28,257 bases of DNA from contig CANPBV010000005.1 of NCBI GenBank assembly GCA_947572405.1, positions 1 to 28,257 on the forward strand, written 5' to 3'. The position numbers were made by a program, and so were the translations under genes. The notes under the pieces are model-generated. The model did no database searches and had not been told where the DNA came from. It worked only from the letters and a program-made list of their open reading frames with translations. Below, one piece after another: positions 8,243 through 14,557 of the stretch. This stretch comes from an uncultured Mycoplasmatota bacterium (GTDB lineage: Bacteria; Bacillota_I; Bacilli_A; RF39; UBA660). Each line of letters starts with the position of its first letter. The first letter of the stretch is position 1.

Positions 8243-9244
8243 TTAAATTAATGGTCTTCTTGTATAAATTAAAGTACCTTTAATAACATAAATTTCTATT
8301 TCACATGGTTCTTTAAAATGAACAAATCCAAGGCCTGCTATCACTACATCTGTATCTTTATCAACAGACATACTAATATGTTCTAAGTTTTTTAATTTTT
8401 CTGTATCTTTATACAATCTTTCTAAACGAACTGTATTTGCAACATAAACGGTCACGCTGTTTTTACACTTAATATCGATTCGCATGAAATCCTCAAATAA
8501 AATTGTTTGGTCTACTTTTACTTGATAAGTAATTGGACGAATTTCATGTTTTGGTGTGATTTTCTTTAAGGTTTTGATATCGACATGTTCTGTCATGTTT
8601 CCATCATCAAGTAACCCTGGTGTATCAATTAAGGTTAGTGCTTCATCTAATTTAATTTCTATTTCTCTTAAAGTTGTTGATGGCAACATACTTGTCGTAA
8701 TCATTTCTTCATTATCAGAATAGTTATACAAGATTTTATTTACCATAGTACTTTTTCCTGAATTGGTTAATCCTACAATATAGACATTTTTACTCTTTTG
8801 GTATTTTCGAATCATTGTCATTAATTCGTCCATATGATAGTTTTTAAAACTACTAATCATAAGAGCCGCTTTGGCTTTGATATCAAAATGATTCATATAG
8901 GAAAGCAGTTTCTCGTCACGAATACTTTTTGGGAGTAAATCCCTTTTGGTCATAACTAAAATAATATCATTAGATAAATAGCGACTAAAAAGTTCAATAT
9001 CTTTGCTTAAATTAAAAATATCAACAACTAGAACAACCAAATCTTTACTATCATTAATTCTTTTTAATACTTGTATAAATTCTTCATTGCTTTTCGCAAC
9101 TACTTTATAATCTCCATAATTCTGAATTCTAAAGCAACGTTCGCAAAGTCTGCTTGTTTCATAGTTTTCTAGTTTGATATATCCTTCCTTTTCTTTGTCA
9201 ATTGCTTGCATTGTAGAACCACAACCGAAACATTTTTTCAACAT
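8243..9244 (-). CDS. yqeH: Ribosome biogenesis GTPase YqeH (circularly permuted)
   Basis: This 333-residue GTPase is required in relatives for 30S subunit assembly. An N-terminal four-cysteine zinc finger (C5, C8, C34, C37) is followed by a circularly permuted G domain. G4 (TKRD, 99-102) comes first, then G5 (near 130), then G1/P-loop GLTNSGKST (158-166), then G3 DTPG (207-210). That order and the zinc finger are diagnostic of YqeH. The C-terminal region of about 100 residues is the usual RNA-binding part. It is slightly shorter than the Bacillus protein. The ATG at 9244 follows a GAAGGGA site. It stands alone here, not beside the aroE/yhbY/nadD genes that accompany it in Bacillus. An extended -10 (TGCTACAAT) lies just upstream. 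Confidence 0.93.
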   Translation of the reverse strand: MLKKCFGCGSTMQAIDKEKEGYIKLENYETSRLCERCFRIQNYGDYKVVAKSNEEFIQVLKRINDSKDLVVLVVDIFNLSKDIELFSRYLSNDIILVMTKRDLLPKSIRDEKLLSYMNHFDIKAKAALMISSFKNYHMDELMTMIRKYQKSKNVYIVGLTNSGKSTMVNKILYNYSDNEEMITTSMLPSTTLREIEIKLDEALTLIDTPGLLDDGNMTEHVDIKTLKKITPKHEIRPITYQVKVDQTILFEDFMRIDIKCKNSVTVYVANTVRLERLYKDTEKLKNLEHISMSVDKDTDVVIAGLGFVHFKEPCEIEIYVIKGTLIYTRRPLI

Positions 9245-9267
9245 AACATCCCTTCTTTACTTTCTTT

Positions 9268-9276
9268 ATTGTAGCA
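9268..9276 (-). promoter_or_regulatory. Extended -10 promoter element of yqeH
   Basis: TGCTACAAT on the minus strand fits an extended -10 box about 24 nt before the ATG. No clear -35 is seen. Confidence 0.45.
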
Positions 9277-9342
9277 CATTATTGTTAAAATTTAAATGAA
9301 AAAAAGAAGAAATCTTTTCAATTTTAAAGTGATATCAAATAC

Positions 9343-9371
9343 TTGTAAAAATAAAATTCTTATAGTATAAT
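9343..9371 (+). promoter_or_regulatory. Promoter of small RNA A
   Basis: TTGTAA (9343-9348), a 17-nt spacer and TATAAT (9366-9371). Sequence and spacing are identical in copy B. The predicted start is near 9378. Confidence 0.8.
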
Positions 9372-9377
9372 GAATAC

Positions 9378-9489
9378 AGATGAGGGAAACTTCATAAAAT
9401 AAAAATGGAACACTTGACTTTCCGCAAAGTTGGGTGCTTGCCATAATTATGTTGAGCACCTTAATTCACTGAATTAGGGTGTCTTTTTT
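9378..9489 (+). ncRNA. Candidate antitoxin small RNA A, about 112 nt
   Basis: This is a predicted plus-strand transcript between a good promoter and a strong terminator. Hairpin 1 is ATGAGG-GAAA-CTTCAT, with a GNRA tetraloop. Hairpin 2 is CACTTGACTTT-CCGC-AAAGTTGGGTG, 11 pairs including G-U. The terminator stem follows. The 3' end overlaps the stop codon and last codons of the convergent 32-residue peptide gene, so the RNA is antisense to the 3' part of that mRNA. The only internal ATG frame (13 codons) lacks a nearby ribosome site and differs in length and sequence in copy B, so I treat the RNA as non-coding. Exact ends are predictions. Confidence 0.7.
9457..9489 (+). terminator. Terminator of small RNA A
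   Basis: CACCTTAATTC pairs with GAATTAGGGTG (11 pairs, one G-U) around ACT, followed by TCTTTTTT. The TAA stop of the minus-strand peptide gene (9474-9476) lies inside the stem. Confidence 0.85.
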
Positions 9490-9572
9490 ATTTCAACTAC
9501 TAACAAAAGTAGAAGGAACAATATGAGAATGATATTATTTAGAACCTTTATAATAAAAAGTCTTTTCTTCAT
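9474..9572 (-). CDS. 32-residue hydrophobic membrane peptide, candidate type I toxin (copy A)
   Basis: The peptide starts MKKRLFIIKVLNN, continues with an uninterrupted Ile/Leu/Phe/Val membrane segment (about residues 12-26) and ends VEIKKTP: a single transmembrane helix with basic residues at both ends. The start at 9572 is set by GGGAGG 9 nt upstream. An in-frame ATG 28 codons earlier (9656) has no ribosome site and would read through the leader. Copy B encodes the same peptide with one Val-to-Ile change at residue 10. The other three nucleotide differences in the gene are synonymous, so it is under protein-level selection. Size, composition and the 3'-overlapping antisense RNA match type I toxins such as TxpA, Fst and Ibs in style, but I recognise no sequence family. 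Toxicity is inference. Confidence 0.75.
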   Translation of the reverse strand: MKKRLFIIKVLNNIILILFLLLLLVVEIKKTP

Positions 9573-9646
9573 ACTCTCACGCCTCCCTTCAATCATAATA
9601 ATGGAAGTTTGGCAAACACCCAACAAAAGTCTTGTATTCCAAATAC

Positions 9647-9667
9647 ATTTTATCACACTACATTATA
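9647..9667 (-). promoter_or_regulatory. Promoter region of peptide gene A
   Basis: Two -10 candidates are conserved between copies: TATAAT (9662-9667) and an extended TGATAAAAT (9647-9655), the latter with TTTACT 17 nt upstream. Either gives a 5' leader of roughly 65-85 nt. Confidence 0.5.
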
Positions 9668-9724
9668 ATAGTAAATATTTACTTTTTGATAAAAGAAAAG
9701 AATCTACTTTTTAATTATAAAATA

Positions 9725-9753
9725 TTGTAAAAATAAAATTCTTATAGTATAAT
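9725..9753 (+). promoter_or_regulatory. Promoter of small RNA B
   Basis: TTGTAA (9725-9730), a 17-nt spacer and TATAAT (9748-9753), identical to copy A. The predicted start is near 9760. Confidence 0.8.
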
Positions 9754-9759
9754 GAATAC

Positions 9760-9868
9760 AGATGAGGGAAACTTCATAAAATAAAAATGGAACACTTGAC
9801 TTCTCGCAAAGTTGAGTGCTTGCCAAATAGGGTTTGCACCTTAATTCACTGAATTAGGGTGTCTTTTT
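9760..9868 (+). ncRNA. Candidate antitoxin small RNA B, about 109 nt
   Basis: This is the counterpart of RNA A. Hairpin 1 is unchanged. Hairpin 2 is CACTTGACTT-CTCGCA-AAGTTGAGTG, where a T-G pair of copy A has become T-A while pairing is kept. The segment between hairpin 2 and the terminator differs in sequence and length. The terminator is conserved and overlaps the stop of peptide gene B. Confidence 0.7.
9837..9868 (+). terminator. Terminator of small RNA B
   Basis: The stem is the same as in copy A (CACCTTAATTC with GAATTAGGGTG), followed by TCTTTTTG. The peptide B stop (9854-9856) is within the stem. Confidence 0.85.
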
Positions 9869-9952
9869 GATTTCAACTACTAACAAAAGTAGAAGGAACA
9901 ATATGAGAATAATGTTATTTAAAATCTTTATAATAAAAAGTCTTTTCTTCAT
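9854..9952 (-). CDS. 32-residue hydrophobic membrane peptide, candidate type I toxin (copy B)
   Basis: This is identical to the copy A peptide except Ile for Val at residue 10. The four nucleotide differences are GTT/ATT (Val/Ile), CTA/TTA, AAT/AAC and ATC/ATT, so three of four are silent. GGGAGG lies 9 nt before the ATG. A single central transmembrane helix has basic ends (MKKR... and ...EIKKTP). It is transcribed towards, and ends inside, the terminator of small RNA B. No known family is recognised. A leader peptide is the main alternative, but no regulated gene follows closely: copy A and then yqeH, with its own -10, are downstream. Confidence 0.75.
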   Translation of the reverse strand: MKKRLFIIKILNNIILILFLLLLLVVEIKKTP

Positions 9953-10025
9953 ACTCTCACGCCTCCCTTCAATTATAACAATAGAAGTTTGGCAAATACC
10001 CAAAAAAATCTTGTATTCCAAATAT

Positions 10026-10046
10026 ATTTTACCATACTACATTATA
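10026..10046 (-). promoter_or_regulatory. Promoter region of peptide gene B
   Basis: TATAAT (10041-10046) and extended TGGTAAAAT (10026-10034) are conserved with copy A; only one need be used. The -35 is weak for both. Confidence 0.5.
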
Positions 10047-10170
10047 ATAGTAAGTATTTTATTATTTAAAAAATCAACTTTGTTTTTTCTATTCTTACAA
10101 CACCAGTTGTAGTAGTAACAGTAATTACTTTGATAGAACGTCTATTTGAAATAACGCATTAATTCTATAT

Positions 10171-10218
10171 AAAAAAACTGTTGATAAATAAATTCTTTTA
10201 CTTATTTTCAACAGTTTT
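10171..10218 (-). terminator. Terminator of the RNase J gene
   Basis: On the minus strand AAAACTGTTGA pairs with TCAACAGTTTT. The A/T loop can pair further, and the hairpin ends in seven T residues. It follows the stop by 5 nt. Weak T runs on the other side could also stop plus-strand transcripts. Confidence 0.85.
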
Positions 10219-10222
10219 ATTT

Positions 10223-11869
10223 TTATACTTCTTGCATCACAATTAAAATCATTGGCTTGCATTCAGTTTGTTGGTAAAAATATTTTCCGACTTTATCACG
10301 TATTCCTGATTTAATTTTATTGAAATCTACATAATTTGGTTTAATATTTTCATTTACAATAGAAAGTGAAATACTTTCAGCCTCTTTAATTAAATCAATA
10401 TTATCTTTGACGTAAATAAATCCACGGGTTAAAATTTCTGGTCCTGCCAATACTTTTTTGGTTTCTTTATCCAAAGTTACTGTTACAATCACAATACCAT
10501 TATCACTTAAAGCTTCACGGTCTTTTAGTACAAGTTCTCCAATATCTCCTACCGTTTTCCCATCAATTAAAATATCATCTACTTTTACAGACTCACATTT
10601 GTCTTCTAAATTTCCATCAATAAATGTAACAATTTGACCATTTAGTTTCAATAATATATTCTCTTCTGGCATTCCTAAAGAGGCAGCTTTATTGGCACTC
10701 TCTACTTGATGACGATATTCTCCAATAATTGGAAAATAGTATTTTGGACTCATCAAATCTAACATTAACATCAAATCTTCACTAGAAGCATGATGAGATA
10801 AATATTGTTTACTTGATAAAATGATTAGGTTTGCCCCTAGTCTAGCAATACTATCATGCATTGCAGTTGCACTCCTTTCCATTCCATCATAAACAGGAGT
10901 CGCAAAAACCACTGTATCATTATTATTAATTTTAATAAATTTGTCATAGCCTCTAATGATTCTTTTCAAATTGGAAAATGGTTTTTCTCTTTCATCAGAA
11001 ATTAAAACGATAATTCCAGGGTCATTTACATGATGAATGTTTTCTAGTTTTGTTTTATCAAAGTTTAAATATCCCATTTCTAAGGCTTTTAATATGGTTG
11101 TTTCTAAACTTTTTCCCAGAATAACAACTTTTCTATTGGTCTTTAATACTTCTGTAAATAACTCTTGAATTCGATAAAATTGTGCTCCTGAAATATTAAT
11201 TAAAATTCGTTCTTCATTCCGATAAATAATTTCTCTAAATAAACTAGCAGTCCTATGTTTTGGAGATGTAAAACCTGCCTTATCCGCATATAAAGATTCA
11301 CTCATTAAGCATAATACACCTTGTTTTCCAACATAAGCAAGTTTTCCAATATCCGTTTTATAAGCTCCAACCATCGTTGGGTCAAATACAAAATTTCCAG
11401 TATAAAAAATAGCTCCGTCTGGTGTATAAATTACATATCCAACACTGTCTGGTACAGAATGTGTTAGACTAATCGGAAAAATAGAAACATTTCCAAAATT
11501 GATTTTACGGTGTGCCTTGATTTCTTTTAGTTGATTTGTTTTAATCCCATCTTCTAAAAGAGTCATCTTAAGTAGCTCAATAGTAAATGTGGTTCCATAA
11601 ATTGGAATATCTTTAAAATCACCAATTATATCTGGAATCGCTCCCATTTGTTCTTCATGACCATGAGTGATAAAAAATCCTTTAATTCTCTCTTTGTTTT
11701 CTTTTAAATAATCATAGTTAGGAATGATATAATCAACACCTAACATTTTATCGTCTGCATATTTTAAACCCGCATCAAATATAAAAATATCTTTGTCAAC
11801 TTCTACAACATACATATTTTTACCAACTTCATTTAGTCCACCTAGACTAAATATTCTTATTTTACTCAT
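10223..11869 (-). CDS. rnj: RNase J family protein with degenerate active site (J2-like)
   Basis: At 548 residues this has normal RNase J length, with the metallo-beta-lactamase/beta-CASP layout and C-terminal domain. RNase J enzymes mature and degrade mRNA and rRNA. Compared with the J1 motifs, several metal ligands are replaced. HGHEDH reads HGHEEQ (69-74), so the Asp and last His are lost. The TGDF aspartate is N159 in TGNF. The PVHGEYR histidine is I382 in PIIGEYR. H69, H71 and H137 remain. In Bacillus, RNase J2 is a weakly active partner of J1 with a similarly damaged site, so this is probably the J2-type subunit with an active J1 elsewhere. An AAAGGAGT site lies just before the ATG. Strong promoter and terminator suggest a monocistronic unit. 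Confidence 0.85.
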   Translation of the reverse strand: MSKIRIFSLGGLNEVGKNMYVVEVDKDIFIFDAGLKYADDKMLGVDYIIPNYDYLKENKERIKGFFITHGHEEQMGAIPDIIGDFKDIPIYGTTFTIELLKMTLLEDGIKTNQLKEIKAHRKINFGNVSIFPISLTHSVPDSVGYVIYTPDGAIFYTGNFVFDPTMVGAYKTDIGKLAYVGKQGVLCLMSESLYADKAGFTSPKHRTASLFREIIYRNEERILINISGAQFYRIQELFTEVLKTNRKVVILGKSLETTILKALEMGYLNFDKTKLENIHHVNDPGIIVLISDEREKPFSNLKRIIRGYDKFIKINNNDTVVFATPVYDGMERSATAMHDSIARLGANLIILSSKQYLSHHASSEDLMLMLDLMSPKYYFPIIGEYRHQVESANKAASLGMPEENILLKLNGQIVTFIDGNLEDKCESVKVDDILIDGKTVGDIGELVLKDREALSDNGIVIVTVTLDKETKKVLAGPEILTRGFIYVKDNIDLIKEAESISLSIVNENIKPNYVDFNKIKSGIRDKVGKYFYQQTECKPMILIVMQEV

Positions 11870-11902
11870 TTTTTACTCCTTTCTTTTTTTACAAATAAAA
11901 AT

Positions 11903-11940
11903 GACTAATTCATTATACCATAAAGGTTAAAATTAGTCTA
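11903..11940 (-). promoter_or_regulatory. Promoter of the RNase J gene with flanking inverted repeat
   Basis: On the minus strand TAGACT (11935-11940), a 17-nt spacer and TATAAT (11912-11917) with a TGG extension. GACTAATT (11903-11910) and AATTAGTC (11931-11938) form 8-bp inverted arms that bracket the -10 and overlap the -35. The rest of 11941-12124 is AT-rich with no feature I can name. No terminator for the GH31 gene is evident there. Confidence 0.6.
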
Positions 11941-12124
11941 TTTATAATTTTTATTCCTAACATATATTGATAAAATATTCAAATATTTATTCTATTATTA
12001 ATAAAAGTAGAACTTCAATAAATAATTGATTTTTTACTACATATTTAGATTATAATTTTGCTTCTAACAATTTAGGATAGAACTAAAGCTATTATAATTA
12101 AGAAGAATTTTTTATTTGATTATT

Positions 12125-14542
12125 TTATACCTGATCAATATATTCTAATAACTTTAAAAATAATTTCATAAATTTACGTTCTAAAATTCCACGATTGACC
12201 ATTTTACGAATTTCAATTCTTTTTTTCTTAACCGTTAATTCTGGATTAAATAAAACAGCATCCACCTTTTCTTTTAATTCTGTTTCTATTTGTAAATCAC
12301 TGATAATTCCTTCGATATCTTCATTAATCAGGCGAACTGCATCAATTTCAATATCTTTTCCTTTACAATTAATGGTTAATTGCCCTATGGTTTTGACATT
12401 TTTCACTTCTATGATAAAGTCTGGACCCTCCACATAGGATTCATATCCTAATTTTGTTTCATTAAAGTAAATGATGACATCTTTAGACTGTTTGGTATTT
12501 CGAAATCTGAATTTATAATTTCTAGTAGCTGGAACAATACCACTTTTTCCCTCTAGTGCCCTTACAATAACCGTATAATTATTAGGCATATAGTTGTATT
12601 CAATCGATGTTAATAAATAAAAACCTTTCCGATATAAATCACTAACGCCATCATCTTCATACAATTTATAAATATTACTTTTTCCCGGAAAAATTTGTAT
12701 TTCCATATTTTTAGGTGGAGTTGTATCATTCAGATTATCATTTTGTCCAAGTGGAATAATAGAGCCAGCACGTACAAATACGGGATAATCTTGATCCCTA
12801 AAAAATGTTGTATAATTTCTTCCACCTGGAAATTTTTTTCCAGTTACAAAGTCATACCAAATTCCATCTGGCATAAAGAATTTATGAACAACACGATTCA
12901 TCACATAATCTTTCTTTTTTGTAATCGGAGAAACAAAAAATGCACTTCCAAAATAGTATTCATTTTTATATAATGGATCATCTACCATTTCTGGATATTG
13001 ATAATAAATAGGTTCTATTAAAGGCGTTCCAAATTGATGATACTTATAAGCTTCTGTATAAAGATATGGAATTAATCGATGACGAAGTTGCAAATAATGT
13101 TTTGTAATTTCATATGTCTTTATACTCCAACGCCAAGGCTCTCTTTTATAGTATTTTCCAGCTTCAGCACCAAATTTCATAATAGGAGAAAATACGCCTA
13201 ACTGAACATAACGAATATAAAGTTCACTATCTTCAATTCCTTTAAAATATCCACCAATATCATGGCTCCAAAAACTAACTCCCATATTTGCAGCTGCTAA
13301 GTTATGAAGCGGAATTTTCTTTAATGTATCCCAACCAACAACTGTTTTTCCTGAGTATAAAACAGGATAACGATGAGGGGCTACAAAAGTATTTTTGGCA
13401 AGCACCATTGGTCTTCTCTTATAATTTCTAGTCATATCATAAAATTGATAATGTTTTAATAAATGCAGTTCCGCTATTCTTTGTTTATCGAAATAATCGA
13501 TCCAAAAGAAATCAGCTCCCATAGCATCTAATGGATGAATAAATAGCTTTAAGTAAACATCCACAATTTTTGGTTCAAATACATTAAATGGAATGACACC
13601 ATTATCATTCGATCCTAAATAGGTCTTTGCTTTTTCATAATATTCGTCAATTGGATAAAAACCTTCCATCGGACTAATATTGAGCCCCAAACGAATCCCT
13701 TTGGAATGGAGATAATTGGCCATCTCTGTTGGGGAATGAAATAGTTCTTTGTTCCAAGTAAATCCTGTCATTAAATGTTTCTCTTTTTCATAGGCCCTAA
13801 TATGCCAGTCTTTATCTAATAGCAAAATAGATAATGGTATTTCATGTCTATGAAAATCATCAATTAAAGTTTTTAATTCTGTATCATTATAGGTAATATT
13901 TCGACTCCACCAATTACCAAGTGCATATCTAGGGATTAAGGCTGGTTTGCCTGTAATTGCAAAATAGTCTTTTAGGCACAAGTCAAAATCTTTATTATAG
14001 CAAAATAAATAGATGTCAATTTGTTCTGTTTCTCTCGGAGATAATATCCCATTCGGTGTTAAAGTATCCGTTTTAGAATCATCAATACTTACAAATCCTT
14101 CTATAGAATAAAGTGCTTTTCTAAAATGTACTTTGCCATGTTTATCGGAAAGCTCTGTCCCTGGAGCACCAAAATTTCGGACTTCTGGATGACCATAATA
14201 CCAAATGCGATCTGTATTTTTTAATTCTACTTTCAGATTTGCCATCGGATTCACTTTTCCACCATAAAAAGGTTTTTCTTTGGTATAAAAAAGTTTTAAG
14301 TATTTGGTTTCAATCTCCAAATAAGTACTATCTTCTTTTTTATCAAATTTACATTCTGGTAAAGAACGATACCATACCTGGTTTGTTGGAGAGTCTAAGA
14401 ATATTCCTGTTTCACTATATTCCAAACGTAATAACCGTTCTGTTAAAACCGTAATCCGATATTTTTGCCCTCTTATAATCTGTTTTGGGTTCATAAGGGA
14501 TAGTTCATAATTCATTAGAAACTGCTCTCCTAGATTATACAT
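12125..14542 (-). CDS. Glycoside hydrolase family 31 (alpha-glucosidase-like)
   Basis: This cytoplasmic protein (no signal peptide) of 805 residues has a GH31 layout: N-terminal beta-sandwich, (beta/alpha)8 barrel from about residue 200, then C-terminal beta domains. Motifs are IPRYALGNWWSR (203-214), LLDKDWHI, the nucleophile region GADFFWIDYFDK with Asp349, and FWSHDIGGY (424-432). The barrel segment HRYPVLYSGKT has Lys399 where many relatives have Asp (SGDT), the usual acid/base position, so catalysis may differ. Release of alpha-linked glucose or xylose is the default expectation. It starts 15 nt after pyruvate kinase, suggesting an operon feeding sugars to glycolysis. AAGGAAAG supports the ATG at 14542; an in-frame ATG at 14515 with AGGAGAG upstream is a fair alternative. 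Confidence 0.85.
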   Translation of the reverse strand: MYNLGEQFLMNYELSLMNPKQIIRGQKYRITVLTERLLRLEYSETGIFLDSPTNQVWYRSLPECKFDKKEDSTYLEIETKYLKLFYTKEKPFYGGKVNPMANLKVELKNTDRIWYYGHPEVRNFGAPGTELSDKHGKVHFRKALYSIEGFVSIDDSKTDTLTPNGILSPRETEQIDIYLFCYNKDFDLCLKDYFAITGKPALIPRYALGNWWSRNITYNDTELKTLIDDFHRHEIPLSILLLDKDWHIRAYEKEKHLMTGFTWNKELFHSPTEMANYLHSKGIRLGLNISPMEGFYPIDEYYEKAKTYLGSNDNGVIPFNVFEPKIVDVYLKLFIHPLDAMGADFFWIDYFDKQRIAELHLLKHYQFYDMTRNYKRRPMVLAKNTFVAPHRYPVLYSGKTVVGWDTLKKIPLHNLAAANMGVSFWSHDIGGYFKGIEDSELYIRYVQLGVFSPIMKFGAEAGKYYKREPWRWSIKTYEITKHYLQLRHRLIPYLYTEAYKYHQFGTPLIEPIYYQYPEMVDDPLYKNEYYFGSAFFVSPITKKKDYVMNRVVHKFFMPDGIWYDFVTGKKFPGGRNYTTFFRDQDYPVFVRAGSIIPLGQNDNLNDTTPPKNMEIQIFPGKSNIYKLYEDDGVSDLYRKGFYLLTSIEYNYMPNNYTVIVRALEGKSGIVPATRNYKFRFRNTKQSKDVIIYFNETKLGYESYVEGPDFIIEVKNVKTIGQLTINCKGKDIEIDAVRLINEDIEGIISDLQIETELKEKVDAVLFNPELTVKKKRIEIRKMVNRGILERKFMKLFLKLLEYIDQV

Positions 14543-14557
14543 ATTATCACTTTCCTT

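Larger units (their letters stand above)
9343..9680. repeat. Tandem cassette copy A (peptide gene plus convergent small RNA)
   Basis: This unit of roughly 335 bp is repeated at 9725-10060 in direct orientation. Similarity begins at the small-RNA promoter (TTGTAAAAATAAAATTC) and ends just beyond the peptide-gene promoter (CATTATAATAGTAA). The two are nearly identical over the RNA promoter and 5' half, and diverge mainly at synonymous codons, in RNA loops and in the leader. The 44-bp spacer between units (9681-9724) holds nothing recognisable. Neither do the flanks at 9277-9342 and 10061-10170. Confidence 0.9.
9725..10060. repeat. Tandem cassette copy B (peptide gene plus convergent small RNA)
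   Basis: This is the second direct copy of the 9343-9680 unit, with the same order and spacing of RNA promoter, RNA, terminator, peptide gene, leader and peptide promoter. It has diverged by scattered substitutions and small indels. Confidence 0.9.

Noticed and set aside
9406..9447. 13-codon ATG frame within small RNA A
   Set aside because: It has no nearby ribosome site. The copy B frame has a different length and C-terminus, while RNA pairing is what is conserved.
9573..9656. N-terminal extension of peptide gene A to an upstream ATG
   Set aside because: It has no ribosome site, would translate the structured leader, and the strong GGGAGG is placed for the ATG at 9572. I did not work out an equivalent upstream frame in copy B.
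9523..10112. Plus-strand open frames opposite the two peptide genes
   Set aside because: They are mirror frames of the duplicated peptide genes and lack ribosome sites. Their differences are not biased to silent positions.
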